A DNA stretch of 64,000 nucleotides from Zygnema cylindricum (GCA_037447655.1 JBBHKE010000967.1:62001-126000); one strand, 5' to 3'; counted from the stretch's first letter, positions 47,781 to 59,943 are shown. Notes: a model not told the origin generated them from the sequence alone. Numbers and translations: made by a program.

Positions 47781-49616
47781 TTTTGGAGGGAGATTGACAG
47801 TGTAATTAGGTGTCACAAGTGGGGAAGGAAAGAAAGGAACATTGGCAATTGTTTATAAATATCATACGAATACCATTTTTTTTTATATTGCTGTTAAGAA
47901 TGTTAAATGCAGGGTCTCAAACATAGGTCTAAATAGTATGGATAAAGACAAAATTTTAGCTTATGTAGTCGTTTGGTCCAATTTTTGCCAATAGTTAGAC
48001 GGATGAGTTGGTAAGATTAACAATTTCACGATATTTTCTCTGTTGTATGTAAGACGCGGGAAAATCTCTAGCTCCAATCAAAACTTTTTTGTCTTTTTCC
48101 CCGGTGTGTTTTTTGTCTTTTTTCTCTGTTGGTTTCTATTGCAGTGTCTTTCTTTGTTTGGTTTGTTTTATTTTATGTGGGGTTTTTGAGGCTTGTTTAG
48201 GTTTTTCCTTTCTTTTTTTGTCATGTACTCCGATAATTCTCTATCGTTGTTTTTTGATAATCCTTTGTTATTATAAAGTTGTTGTGATTATTATAAAGTT
48301 ATTATAAAGTTACATGAAAGTTATTAGTTATTAACCAAATGTTACATGTGTGCATGTATATATTGCCTTTATATATTTACCGGTTGGAAAAGAAAAAACA
48401 GGCCAGAAGAGAGGGAGAGTGAGAGAGAGAGAGAGAAGGGAAAGGGAGACGGAGAGGGAGGGGGAGGGAGAGGGAGAGGGAGAGGGGGAAGATTTTCCTG
48501 ATCTAGCAGATGTTGATACACCAGCTGAACTAAAGAGAAAGTTGATAAGTAACTATGGTTTTTAAGGTTTTTTTAAGAAGTAGAAGCGAAGTGTACACTC
48601 AGTTGAGGGCTCGTTACCAATCAGCTAGAGAACATAATAATATTCAAGAAATCTTGGGAGGTCTCGGAGACTCTTGAGGCTATGCACAAGTAGTTTGGCA
48701 TTACAGTTGGGATAAAGATCGGAAAGATCGAGATGAGTAGAATACATCAAGATGGTACATATATAGAGAGACATACATGTCACATTATCATGTATTGTTA
48801 TACCAATATGCTAACAAAAGGTGACTCGGTTGGTTCTAATCTGTATAGAGACCAAGATTACTATGTTGTTACTTTCCTTTATTCTCTCTCGTCTTCCCCC
48901 CCTCTCTCCCTCTTCTCCTATTTACCTCTCCTCCCGTTTCCCTTTCTCATTTTCTCTCTCTCTCTCTTTCTCTCTCTATCTCTTTTTCCCTCTCACTCTC
49001 TCTCTCTATCGCTCCCCTTCCTCCTTCCTTCTCTCCGTCCCTCCGTTGGTTCTAATCTCTATATAGAGACCAATATCACTATGCTGTTATTGTCAGTCCT
49101 TATAAAATAAAAGAGCCAGGTTTTTTTTTCTTATACATCTAAAATAAAAGCACATACCTATGGGATAAATCATAATGATCAAACCGCATGGAAAAGGAAT
49201 GAATTGTAGAAATGTTGTCGAGAGACGAGTTCAACATGAAGGTAAATTGCTCAACATAAAATGGACGCAAAAAAATATTTGCACTTGAATCAAATAGTGG
49301 GAGATAAAACAACAAAAATAAAAACCCCGACTCTGTTAAAAAGTGCGATGGCAAACCATCTGAGTCCAATCAACACAACAACCATGGCATTAATAACATC
49401 AAGAAGCACTTTATTGTAGAGTGCAAAAAGCAACTACAATAAAGAGCGCAACAAAGTAGATAGAAGCAAAAATCATTTTTTTTAAGGAAAAGGCAAAGAG
49501 ACACAAGGTTCCCCTGCCATGATGCCAGCATACACCAAAAAAGTTAAATCCTACCAATGGTTGGTCGACACGTGGAGTATCCTCATATGTGCTTTAAATG
49601 AGACTGGTTCCCAAAT
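47781..49616. other. Intergenic with GA and CT tracts
   Basis: There is a GAGAGG-rich tract (48398-48490) and a CT-rich tract (about 48890-49040). A diverged direct repeat, GTTGGTTCTAATCT...ATAGAGACCAA, flanks the CT tract (48828 and 49045). The 23 codons at 48490-48562 (FPDLADVDTPAELKRKLISN) look protein-like but stand alone. No gene is called. Confidence 0.5.
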
Positions 49617-49830
49617 TACACCGCTCATCGTTATTAGTGTTAAAGTTTTTTTCGCCACTTAAATCATCTTTTCCACGTGTACACTTGTCGGATTGTCAAT
49701 CGGAGACCACCAATAGGAAGGCGGGAATCTTGCCTTCCAATAGCAACCGTCAAATCGACAACCCGACAAGTGTGCACGGAGAAAATATGTTTTAACAAAA
49801 AAAATAACACTAATAACGATTAGCGGTGTA
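49617..49830. mobile_element. 214-bp TIR MITE, copy 2
   Basis: The termini are TACACCGCTCATCGTTATTA at the left and, complemented, TACACCGCTAATCGTTATTA at the right, near-identical over about 34 bp. Pairing continues into CACTTGTCGG and CCGACAAGTG. It is the same family as 14006-14226. No coding capacity. A target duplication is not clear. Confidence 0.85.
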
Positions 49831-49877
49831 CTTTCCTATCTCTCCTACCCTAATGTTCATGAGCTAGGGGCATAAGG

Positions 49878-50390
49878 GAATAGGAAAGGGGGGAGGGAGG
49901 GAGAGGGAGGGAGGGAGGGAGGGAGGAAGAGAAGGAGGGGGACGGGGAGGGGAAGGGGGAGAGGGTGGGGGAGAGGGAGGGGGAGAGGGAGGGGGAGAGG
50001 GAGAAGGAAAGAGGGGGGGGGGAGAGGAGGGGGAGGGGGAGGGGGAGAGGAGGGGGAAGGGGATGGGGAGGGGGAGAGGGAGGGGGAGAGGGAGAGGGAG
50101 GGTGAGGGGGAGGGGGAGGGGGAAGGGGAGAGGGTGAGAAGGAGAGGGAGGGGGGGAGGGGGAGGAAAAGGTGGAGAGGGAGAGGGAGGAGAAAGGGGAG
50201 AGGGAGAGGGGGAGAGGGAGAGGGGGAGAGGGAGAGAGAGAGGGAGAAGGTGAGGAGGGAGAGGAAAAAGGTGAGGAGGGAGAGGGAGAAGGGGATAGGG
50301 AGAGAGAGGGAGAGGGAGAGGGAGAGGAAGGGGGAGAGGGCGAGGGGAGGTGGAGGGGGAAGGGGAGGGAGAGAGAGATGGAGAGGGAGT
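49878..50390. repeat. 500-bp purine (GGGAGA)n tract
   Basis: An almost unbroken G/A strand of GGGGGAG and GAGGGA units. The Pro/Ser ORFs on the minus strand are artefacts. Such mirror-rich purine tracts can form triplex or G-rich structures. Confidence 0.95.
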
Positions 50391-50813
50391 CCGCCCTAGT
50401 ACAGGCTCCGCAGCACTTAACATACAAAAAATCCGTACTTTATAAAACCAAAATTACAAGACTGGAACAGTACAGCTGTACGGTCAACTCCACACAGTTA
50501 TCGCGATAATATTTTATCGCCATAATTTCTTTTCGTATTTTATCTTATGAAACCGATATATCGATTATCCGTGTATTAAAAATTGGATCGTATCGTATCA
50601 CCAACTACTCTACAGTATCGATACACTATTCTACTAAAAACATGTGGTCGACAGTTGCGTTGAACGGACGGTAGGGATCCAATAAGATGTGAGGGCCGAT
50701 GTCGGATCACACGTGTAGTAATGTTTGGACTCCGTACTGTACTTTGGAATCTCCATGTGAAACGGAATTCGTAACAGAATGGATATAAGCAACGGGACCG
50801 AATTCCCATAGAA

Positions 50814-50827
50814 ATTTATAATATAAA
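50814..50827 (+). promoter_or_regulatory. TATA-like element, possible original CASP promoter
   Basis: TTTATAATATAAAC is followed by a CT-rich start-like segment. It lies 255 bp before the left end of the 12-kb retroelement that separates it from the CASP coding exons. The assignment is inference from position. Confidence 0.3.
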
Positions 50828-51086
50828 CCTTGGCGTCTTCACTCTACAGTCGACAATCCCTTGTTTGGCTTGCAGGAAGGTGTTTACAAAAGTTTATGCT
50901 AAAGTTTTTACAAAAGTTTGTGCTAAATTTTTTACAAGGAAAGGCCCTTGTGTTACGAGAGTGGTACCATTTTGTCAGTCTAATGCTGGAAAAGAAAATC
51001 TCCTTTCGTACCTTTATTTAGTTTGTTGAAGCATTCTGAAAGGGCTTCTTAAAATTAAGTTCTGGATTTGGTTATATTGCGAGTGT

Positions 51087-51917
51087 TGTAACAGGATTTC
51101 CTACCTCTCTGAAAATCCCATTACTACAAACAATTTCAACCACACATTCCACACATTGTAAAATACACATCCACATTGGAAAACACTCACATAAGGATAA
51201 ACTTTAAATTAGAAGAAGCTTCTGTCCACATAACATTAGCTTGGTCTCTTGCCCTCGTGGCTCAACCCTTCAAATTAAAGTGTTTCCTCTACTCTCCACT
51301 CTTAATAATTATATCTCTTAACTACTAAAACACTATTTAGTTAGTAAGAGATTTCAATGCAAAAATGCCTTTTCTCCAATTTGGTATTAATCGCTTACCT
51401 GGGCCAATCATTGATCAGCAAAGACTCAGACTGACCAATGCAAAAACGTGCGAAATCTCTTACTAACTACTTAGCACTTTATTAACCAATCAAACGTTAC
51501 GTTTCACTACGTAACATTTACGTGCAAAAGTGCGCGCCAAACGAAACGCGACTTCGCACGATCGTGCGTAACAAATTTCGCACGCGAAACTTCCAACGAA
51601 ATTCCCTTAAGTAAAAGTGACGTTTCGTACAAAAATTTGTACGAAACGAACCACCGTGCATACTAAACGTTTCGTTAGAACTTTATGAAACGTACACGCG
51701 TAATTTTGGTACTAATTTGACCCTTAACCCGTTTCAATGATACCCACTTGTTATTAAGACCACAGGCTATCACCTAAATACACCCATCGCTATAACTTTT
51801 AAAATATAACTCCAAATAGCGTGATTCTTTCGCGGACGTCTACCAAATTTAGTACTCTATAATCATAATACCTAAATACCCCTTTATAAACAAGTTCGAT
51901 CCGCTATTGCTGTTACA
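51087..51917 (-). mobile_element. 3' LTR of gypsy element G1
   Basis: The 831-bp LTR, read on the minus strand, starts TGTAACAGCAATAGCGG right after the polypurine tract and ends with CTGTTACA before AGTGT. A TATAAAGGGG motif lies about 30 bp in. 51555-51917 is nearly identical to 62879-63240. A small inverted repeat (about 51322-51365 with 51437-51482) folds its distal part. Confidence 0.72.
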
Positions 51918-51932
51918 TCATCCCCTCCTTAT
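51918..51932 (-). promoter_or_regulatory. Polypurine tract of G1
   Basis: On the minus strand AAGGAGGGGATGA lies directly before the LTR TGTAACAG start. This is the expected plus-strand primer position. Confidence 0.75.
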
Positions 51933-51965
51933 TTTTAACTGACCTCAATTAAACACCTTTAATTC

Positions 51966-52345
51966 TCAAGACGGGACTTCTATATTATTATCCCTCCAAT
52001 ACCTCTGTAAAAACTCAGAATTTTTATCCTCTAAAGTCAACTCATCCTCAGGCCTTCCTAGATAATGCACTTGCCAGAATATAGTATCACCAACCTTGAA
52101 CCGTTGACCAACCCAATCTATTACCCATATGTGGACTTCAGGTTCTATAATCATTGAGGGATCCAATTCCAATTCTCTTTCAGTTGGTCGAAGTTTCGCT
52201 GGTTTCAATTGGCTGATGTGTATCACTGGATGAATTTTTGTTGAAGGCGGGAAGTCCAATTTGGCAGCAACTAACGATATCATCTCGATTACAGTAAATG
52301 GTCCAATGTACTTAGGGGCAAATTTCCCCGTAGGATCCGATTGTT
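51966..52345 (-). pseudogene. Ty3/gypsy pol C-terminal fragment (G1)
   Basis: The minus strand encodes the end of a gypsy integrase: KYIGPF-like sequence, then KLDFPPSTKIHPVIHISQLK, the conserved post-core motif. FWQVHYLGRPEDELTLED follows, resembling a degenerate chromodomain-type tail, and then a stop. It ends 35 bp before the polypurine tract. Upstream sequence is lost at about 52345. Confidence 0.85.
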
Positions 52346-53689
52346 GTTGTTCTTTGGTCTAAAATAGACCGCAGAAGCCACCCAAACTATCATGCAAAAA
52401 GCTAAGCGAAGCTAAGCCAATGAACAATCATTTGAAATGCATCCTCCATTTAACATACATGCATACACAGATGCAATAAACAACAACTAGGGTTTCATGG
52501 AATAATCAACATAAATAAACCCTATGACAACATCTAAGGTTTGATGGCATAATCGACATAAACAAACCCTTGGACTAATGCATAAACAATGCATATCAAA
52601 CATATATAAAATAACATAAATAAATAATAACAAACAAATGCATCACACATAAACAAAAAGTATAATCAAAGTATAATCAAATAATCATTATATCATTTAA
52701 AGTGCATGACTTAATCGGCAACCCTAAAAGTCTACATCTTCGGTCCCTACTTTTCATGCTAAGCATTGATGATTTTCCTAATGAAGCTCAAATCTATATA
52801 TACACTTGCGAGCTGTCAACGAATCACTAAGTGTCAAAATAACCAACATACATTACGTAAATGTCATCAAGTCCTATTTAACCATAATAGACCATCACTA
52901 AGAATAAATTAATCGTAAGCGTACACCTGAAAGTCAAGCAATCGTAAGCGTACACTTGTCTGCAAAGTACGACACTGCATACACACAAATTAAAATACCG
53001 AAACCCTAAATGATCACCTAAATAGAAACTGTAATAATCAACATTAATATATTAATTCACGTAAGAGAAGACAATGTTGTTTCAAATATTTACACCGACG
53101 CGTCCGCAAAGTACGCGTCATAAGCGACAACTTGCTTAGTCACTTGCAGATAAATCCACGTAGTGAACCGACATCGCATATGTACGGTCCACTTAATAAC
53201 ACGTCATCAAACAATACAATCCCTTGGAAATATCGGCGGACGTCGTCCGCCCTCCACGTGTAACTCGAATCACTTGCCGAAATAACCCGTACCATCCAAA
53301 TCCTGTCCGTACCGAAATCACGTACTTCGTCATAAATGTCACGTGCCAAATTTGAAGTGCACCTGTCAAAATACGACGCTCCGTACCGGCGGCGTCACAT
53401 TTAATAAATGCGGTCTGTCGCATTATATTTCGTATGGCCGGCGTATTTTTCAAATCCTTCGAATATTTCAAATCGAATCGCGAAGCGATCCGCCGTCCAT
53501 TTCTATTTAACATTCCGTAATTTTTCGTACGCTTCTTTGCGTCACTCAATTTGTACTTTACGTCACTTTAAATTCATTTTGCATCTACCCCAAACCCGTA
53601 AATCCATTCGTACCACCACATTACTTTCAGTATTTACGTACGCACGCAAACATGCGCACGCACGTACGAAACTGAATCTTCAAAAAACA
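52346..53689. other. Unassigned AT-rich segment inside G1
   Basis: No coding similarity. 53090-53690 is rich in CGTAC motifs and may be the rest of an LTR joined to 53690-53853, but no second copy is in the window to prove it. Confidence 0.4.
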
Positions 53690-53853
53690 ACACTAAGCTG
53701 CGTTGCTCTGCTGCGCCACTAAGTAGCTATGTTGCTAAGCTGCTATACTATTATGTTGCGCTGGTCTGGAATCGCAGCTGCGCTGCTTTGATATCGCAAC
53801 CATAGCACCCTAGTTGCTAACTACTTAGTACCCAACTCTGTAACCCTGTTATA
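53690..53853 (-). mobile_element. Gypsy LTR fragment paired with 57930-58440
   Basis: About 160 bp match 58260-58440, including TATGTTGCGCTGGTCTGGAA and the CTCTGTAACCCTGTTA end. The homology stops at 53690 while the other LTR continues, so these are not a simple LTR pair. Confidence 0.75.
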
Positions 53854-53896
53854 GTGCCTCTCACAAGGGCTTCAACGTCCCGCTGAACCTTCTGTC

Positions 53897-55062
53897 TTAA
53901 GGAAAATGCAGCTGCCGGAGTATACTGTACCTCTTTTCGTGGTACTTCTCAAATTCTTGTCGCAGGGTGTCGAGTTGGTTTTGGAGCTGCTCACATCGAG
54001 TCTCCAGCAACGCAATATGATGGTCTATCGCTGCTAAACGTCTCCGAATGATTCGCTCCCGCACTTGTTTCTCCCCCTCTTCTGGTACAGCCTCGGGACC
54101 CTCGGGTTGCGGCGGAATGGCCTTCGGTGCAGGCTCCGTTGGTGCCGGAATATGGGGCGATTCGGGTTCTGGAAGTTGTTGTGCCTCTTCCGCCTCCTCT
54201 TCAGCCAGTTCCCACCTAGGTACCTTCCTTAGCTTGAAGGACGCATGTTTCTTGGCTGCTCAGGCCCGCTGCAAAACGTTCTTTCTGGCAAGCTTGAGTG
54301 CCCGTACTTCGGGGGTGACCTGTGCCCGAGCAATGATGTCATGGAGGCGAACATCCTATGGGTGATAACGCCGGAGTTACCCGGGAACATCAACCCTGTA
54401 CTGGTAGTTATCCTCAACTACTTCCACAAACGGTAGGACATGGGGGTTTAGCTGCACATAACTCTTATGGTTGTTCCTGAGGTCCTTTGTTCTCATAAAA
54501 TTCTAGGTCGGGTGTGACGGTACGCTGGCGGGGATAAAGATAGGGTCCCCAGGTTTTCTCGTACGCCACTCCTCGGGCCACTCCTTGGGAACCCAATACA
54601 AGCGCTTCGCGAAGCTGAAGGCGAGATCCGGATGCTGTGTGTCGGCAGGAAGTGGGAAGAGATAGTTGGGAATTTCCTCTCCCTGTTCACTCTCCTCGGC
54701 CGTCTCCCTTTGGTTTTCTCGAAGGAGAAACACCTCGTCTCCACTAGGGTATTCTGCTTCCGCTTTCTCTTCCGCTCTTTCGGAGGACTGCTTGTCTGCT
54801 GTACTCCCCTTGTTGGGGTCTCTCATCACCTCCAGATCCGAGGTGCGCTCCTCAATTGGCGGAGGCGTTGGTTCTCGTTCTGGTTCCTTCCCCTTCGAGT
54901 GCTCATGATCCTCCTTATACTCCTGATCCTCTTCCCAGGTTGGGGTGTATTCGGGGTCCTGTGAGTTTTCTGACCCCTCCCCTCCACTGGTTTCTGCTGG
55001 ACCAGCCTCGCTACTGGCGCTTTATTCTGGTTCCGGCTCCGCAGGTCTGAAAAAACGTCATC
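53897..55062 (-). pseudogene. Acidic/coiled-coil accessory ORF of a gypsy element
   Basis: One minus-strand frame can be followed for about 385 codons between the RNase H remnant and the LTR, across in-frame stops (near 55038, 54505, 54384, 54363 and 54259). It has an acidic Glu/Pro-rich N-terminal part (EYTPTWEEDQEYKEDHEH). A central KRLYWVPKEWPEEW follows, then a Lys-rich segment, a Pro-rich linker (PEPESPHIPAPTEPAPKAI) and a C-terminal coiled coil (ALLETRCEQLQNQLDTLRQE). It does not resemble integrase or any gag, and I do not recognise it. Position before the 3' LTR suggests an extra retroelement protein. Confidence 0.55.
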
Positions 55063-55064
55063 CA

Positions 55065-57895
55065 TCGCACTTGTTTCTTGGACAACTTCCGTTGTGTTTC
55101 TAGGTACTGTAGGGCGTGGTGATCCGTGATGACCATGATCCGCTTCCCTTGAACGTAACACTTCCAAACCTCCAGGGCATTGATGATAGCGATTGTCTCC
55201 TTCTCATGGGTGGCCTTCTCATGGTTCAACTCCGATGCCTTTAGTTTTCGACTGTCGTAGGCAATGGGTTGAAGACCTTTTCCTTGATCTTACATAAAGA
55301 TCGCTCCAATAGCCGTATCGCTGGCGTCGGTGATTATCATTCAAGTTAAGTTTGGGTTGGGGACAGCTAACACAGGGGCGGTAACCAACCGCTCCTTTAG
55401 CTTGATAAAGGCTGCCCCTTGCGCCGATTTCCAATCTTAGGGCACGTCGTTATTGAGCAACTCCGTGAGTGGTGCAACGAATTTGTGAAACCCTCGACAA
55501 AACGTCGATAGTAGGAGCATAATCCTAGAAAGCTCCGTAACTCCGTAATATTCGTCGGCTGCGGCCACTCCTTTATTGCCCTTGTTTTGTTCGGATCCAC
55601 TGCGATTCCGTCCCGACTCACCACATGGCCCAGAAAATCAATTTTCTCCTTGAAGAAGTCACATTTGCATCTCTTTGCGTACAACTTATTTTCCCGAAGG
55701 ACTTGTAGGACCGTCTGTAGATGCTTTATATGATCATCTAGCGTTTGGCTATACACCAAGACATCGTCTAGGAATACGATTACAAACGCGTACAAATATT
55801 GCCGAAAGATGGAATTCATTAAATGCATAAAAGTTATCGGTGAGTTAGTCAACCCGAACGGTATTACTCGAAACTGGAAATGACCATACCGAGTTCTTAA
55901 ACGCGGTCTTTTCCACATCTTCCTCGGCAATTCTAATCTGGTGGTAGCCGCTCCGTAAGTCTATCTTCGAAAAATAATTAGCACCTCGAAGTCGATCCAA
56001 TAATTCGTCTATCCTAGGTAAAGGGTACGCATTCTTCACCGTTAATTTGTTTAGCGCTCGGTAGTCTATACACATACGGAAACCTCCATCTTTCTTGTTT
56101 ACGAAAAGAACGGGGGCTCCATATGGTGACTTGCTCGGTTCCATTGCTCCGGCTTCGACCAACTCTGCGAGTTGCTTTTTGAGTTCGTCCAACTCGGTGT
56201 AACTCATCTTGTACATCCGATTAGCCGGGGGTACGGCTCCGGGAACAAGCTCTATCTTATGGTCTACTTCGAGCTTCGGAGGTAGTCTTTCAGGGAGCTT
56301 CGGGGGAAATACATCTGCTTACTCCTCGAGAAGTTTTGTCACGACTTCCGGGGCCTCTTCCAAAGTCTTTCGAGTGTCGTCACTTTCTTTTGAGTCGAAG
56401 TCGGGGTCCTTTTTCTTCCATTCTTCCGCGATCTCCTCCTTCGCCTCCTCCATTGGCTGGACGACCGTCATACCAATCGTTTCCCCTTTCTTGAGTGCCC
56501 TCTTAAGCTATAAGGCCGAAAGTAGGCGTCCCTCTTCCGCTCCCTTACCAGCCGCTCCCGCTTTTACCTCAAACTCTTCTTCACCTTTCTTCACTCTCAT
56601 GTCACCACTTCGCGAATCGATCGTCGGATTCCATTTTTGCAGCCACGGTTTCCCCAGGATTACTTCATGGTCCCCAAGAGGTAATACATGAAGCGTGTCA
56701 TACCATCAGAATTTCCTAATTTCGACGCGTAACCTCGGAGTACGATGGGTAATCGATAAGGAACTTCCGTCGGCCAATTATACCGACTAATGATCCTTTA
56801 GCACTACGAGAGGAAGATTCAACCTTTTCACCGTCGCCTCGTTGATGAATTTCCCCGATGCTCCGGAGTCCACCATGAAGTTAGTTGCGTTCACTCCGGT
56901 TTGACCCCAAAATTTTTAAGGGTCTCCTTCTTCTCCGGCTAACCTCATAACGTTAAGAGTTCCCTTTTTGGGACCTTTCCGTTTTGGACATTCTCGAGCC
57001 ATATGATCTGGGGAACCGCATTGGAAGCATAGGGCCATTTTGCCTCCTCCGCTGAAGCTCCTCGAGGGAATAAGTCATTGGTCTTGGTCTTTGTAGGTTT
57101 CTTCTTTCTCCGCAGGACGTTGACCACTTCCTTATCCTCGTCAATTGCTCTGAGCTCCATGGGGGTTGGACCATCGTCTCGTTGACTTCCTCCGCCGCTG
57201 CTTGACCCATAATGATTAGGTCTTTGGAGGTTGAAGTCAACCGAATTGGTCCGCTCCGCAAATTATTTGATTGTCGAGAAGTTAAGAGTCGTGCTTTCCC
57301 AAGCAAACCATTGTTCCACATCCCTACGAAAAGAGGATTTAAGCCCCTTCACGTAGCGATCCACGGCTTCATCCTCCGTCATCGTGGGTATTTGAACTTT
57401 GCACTCTAAGAACCGCTGCGTAAACTCCAACACTGAGGTTCGTTGCTTCAGCACTGCGATCTTATCTCTTGCCGCCTTCACCGTATTGACGAGCTGCCAA
57501 GCGTCACGGAGGAATTGAATGAAGAGAGCCCAAACGGTCGGTACCTCATCATTCTCCACCATTCTCCTCCACCATGCCCCCGCTGCCCCTTTAAGAAGAC
57601 CACCCTCATAGTGAATCTTCTCACGATCCGATAGGCTAGGAAAATTCTCGAGATAGTTCGCAACGGAGAATAGCCATGTGTCAAGGTTCTTGTGTCTTAC
57701 ACGGTCAAACTCGTCGGGAAGTCTCAATTTCGGTCTCCTGAAGTATCTCTCTATGCCTCCATGAGGACGCTCCCCAAGACGAGACTCCAAGGCTGCGACG
57801 GTGTTGCTCAGCTGCGCGTTCTGTAATCTAACGCTTTCTAACTCCCTGAGAACTTGCGCTAACATTTCTGTAGTGGATACGCCGTGTTCGTCCAT
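55065..57895 (-). pseudogene. Ty3/gypsy gag-pol (gag, zinc knuckle, protease, RT, RNase H); integrase absent
   Basis: The gag starts at ATG 57895 (MDEHGVSTTEMLAQVLRELE) with a coiled coil and a retrotransposon gag domain (AWWRRMVEN). A frameshift precedes a CCHC knuckle CFQCGSPDHMARECPK (about 56985-57033). The protease has MVDSGASGKFIN (near 56850). The RT has [19 protein letters not shown], a frameshift near 55890, then FLDDVLVYS (near 55760) and [10 protein letters not shown]. RNase H ends at KLSKKQVRWMTF, where sequence switches at about 55065 to an unrelated ORF. No integrase follows, so the element could not insert by itself. It shares its RT with the fragment at 12378-12936. Confidence 0.92.
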
Positions 57896-57915
57896 GCTGT
57901 CGAGTCACGAGAAAT

Positions 57916-57927
57916 CGCTCTGATACC
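57916..57927 (-). promoter_or_regulatory. Primer binding site (initiator Met tRNA)
   Basis: On the minus strand TGGTATCAGAGC, the standard plant initiator-Met-tRNA complement, lies two bases after the LTR end and 20 bp before the gag ATG. Confidence 0.93.
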
Positions 57928-57929
57928 AG

Positions 57930-58440
57930 TGAAAAAGGGGACGATAGCGCGCCACAGCACGCCACAATGCACAGCGGAAAACACGAAGGATCTTCCCGTA
58001 GCAACAGTAGGAGCACACAGCACTGACAGACAAAGTTGCGCTTTATTACTTGGAAGAGAGTACAAGATTGTGCTCGCTGCGTAGGTCTATTCGAAGAGTG
58101 TCTTATCCACTAAGCCTATCTGACTATTTAAACTAGCTAGCTGCTAGTCAACCTATTAGTGTACAACTGTACACGTGGACTTTCACGGTCAACTGAGACA
58201 AATCCCCAAAATATATTCTAGAACAATACCGTTATATCTACATTCCGCGGCGTTGTTATACTGCTAAGTTGCGTTGCTCTGCTACGCTGCTATGCTGCTA
58301 CGCCACTAAGTAGTCAAGCTGCTAAGCTCCTATACTGTTATGTTGCGCTGGTCTGGAATCGCAGCTGCGCTACTCTGATATCGCTACCATAGCAGCCTAG
58401 TTGCTAACTACTAAGTACCTTACTCTGTAACCCTGTTACA
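57930..58440 (-). mobile_element. 5' LTR of the chimeric gypsy element
   Basis: Read on the minus strand, 511 bp run from TGTAACAGGG to CCCCTTTTTCA just before the primer site. It contains a TTTAAAC/TATTTAAA region near 58130. The flank outside is CCATG. Confidence 0.85.
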
Positions 58441-58445
58441 CCATG

Positions 58446-59102
58446 GGAGTGTTACAATTATTTGCCTTTTCCATCTAGAACTTCTCAAGCATATTACCTA
58501 TTGCTTCCTTTTGAGTAAGTCTGATAACCTTTTTCCCTCGTCTTTCTCCATTTAGATTCCCAAAATAAACCTTGCCTCCCCTAAATCCTTCATATCAAAT
58601 CTGCTTATAAGATCTTTCTTTAACTTATTGATCTTTTCCAAAGACTTACTTAACACCAGTAGATCATCCACATGAATTGTAATGAAAATCACACCTTTCT
58701 CATCTTTAAACGTAAAGATAGAATGGTCAGAGATGATCCAAATATATTGTAGACCGGTGAGAAATTATTCAAGTTTCTTTTTCCACTGTCGAGAGCCAGC
58801 TTAAGTCTATATAAGGACTTTATGAGCCTATAGACTTTGCTCTCTTCCCCATTCTCCACGAATCCCTCTAGTTGCCACATGAAGATTTCTTCCTCTAACT
58901 CACGATAAAGAAATGTGGTCTTAATATCCATCTAATGAATTTCCATGTTTTCAGCTGCTGCTACATTGACGAGAATCTTTAGTGATGGGAACCAAACAAT
59001 TGGAGCAAAAATCTTTGCATAGTCAATCCCCTCTTTTTGGGTAAACCACTTTGCTACCAAACGAGGGTTATATCTCTCACTGGTATTATTATGATTCAGT
59101 TT
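58446..59102 (-). pseudogene. Ty1/copia RT fragment
   Basis: The minus strand reads copia RT: a GIDYAK start near 59030, MDIKTTFLYRELEEEIF, EGFVENGEESKVYRLIKSLY, then, after frameshifts, the VDDLLVL region and QKEAIGN-like sequence. It is broken several times. It aligns with RT of elements 2 and 4 and is cut at both ends by other elements. Confidence 0.85.
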
Positions 59103-59141
59103 TGTTGAAAAAAGTATTTTATATCTTGTCTCTATTTTTTA

Positions 59142-59184
<43 letters not shown>

Positions 59185-59943
59185 AAAACAAAATGAAAGA
59201 CAGGCCATGGCTGACCCGCTTTTTAGAAGGTGCACACTAAACTAGAGTGGCATTTAACCAAAATTATGTTTTCTGCTGGAATTGAACCTGCGGCCTATAG
59301 ATTATGTATAGCCGGATGCCTTTATCATTAAGGCACTACGAAACGATGAATATATTACATTTAAACGTGAATCTGAATTGTGTAAATTTAATTGATCAGA
59401 CAGCCTTCGTTGCAGCCGCCAACCGAAATGCGCTTTTGGCGGCCTTTCGAAATATCTCCACGCAATGCCACGTGGCGTCACACTATTTGGATACAACAGA
59501 AGATGGGAGGAGAAACCATGGCTCCTGATTTGACTGGCGTCACCTTCAAGGCCATGTTGTACAATGGTTCTACAATAAATACATCGGCAACTATACCTTT
59601 TGTACTATATAGGGTTCTTATTGGACTAGGGTTTAGTAATAGGTAGTTGAGAGTAGGCAGACTAGGACTTAGTAATATTTGAGGCGCCTCTCTCCAAGTG
59701 ACCTTCTATATAAATAGGCTCTGTTTGGCCAACCATAACTAATTGCTCAGGGAGCAAATTCATTAATTCTTTTTTCGTTGGACTCAGGGGAGTCTTGTCC
59801 TCACAAGGGTGAGGCTGGTCAAAGTCATTGCCTACCAGGGTGGCTATTATTATCAGGGAAACCAAAGTGGGTTGATGTTATCCTAATGGCTACTTGTGAA
59901 TTGTGCATTCTATGGGGCAACGGAGCTCACAAAATTAGAGATT
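59103..59943 (+). mobile_element. 5' LTR and leader of copia element 4 (LTR copy F)
   Basis: It starts TGTTGAAAAAAGTATTTT and has a (GA)n run (59146-59180), GGCCATGGCTGACCC, the tRNA-like module, CACGTGGCGTCAC, a GTACTATATAGGG TATA-like motif and the GGACTTAGTAATATTTGAGG block. It ends at the gag ATG in TTATGGGCCCACCA, like element 3. Confidence 0.75.
59268..59344 (-). other. tRNA-like sequence in LTR copy F
   Basis: The 77-nt minus-strand sequence folds partly as a tRNA. The acceptor ends GTTTCGT and AGAAAAC pair at five of seven positions. The D-arm TGCCT/AGGCA is perfect. A long middle hairpin (CTATA/TATAG, loop CATAATC) follows, and the T-arm GCAGG/CCAGC has one mismatch and a TTCAATT loop. 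The B-box-like GGTTCAATTCC is intact. The middle arm is longer than an anticodon arm, and U33 is absent. Confidence 0.5.

Noticed and set aside
48490-48562. Isolated protein-like stretch after a GA tract
   Set aside because: Only 23 codons, with no splice sites or neighbours to support an exon.
49857-50427. Proline/serine-rich ORFs on the minus strand
   Set aside because: They are artefacts of the GGGAGA tract.
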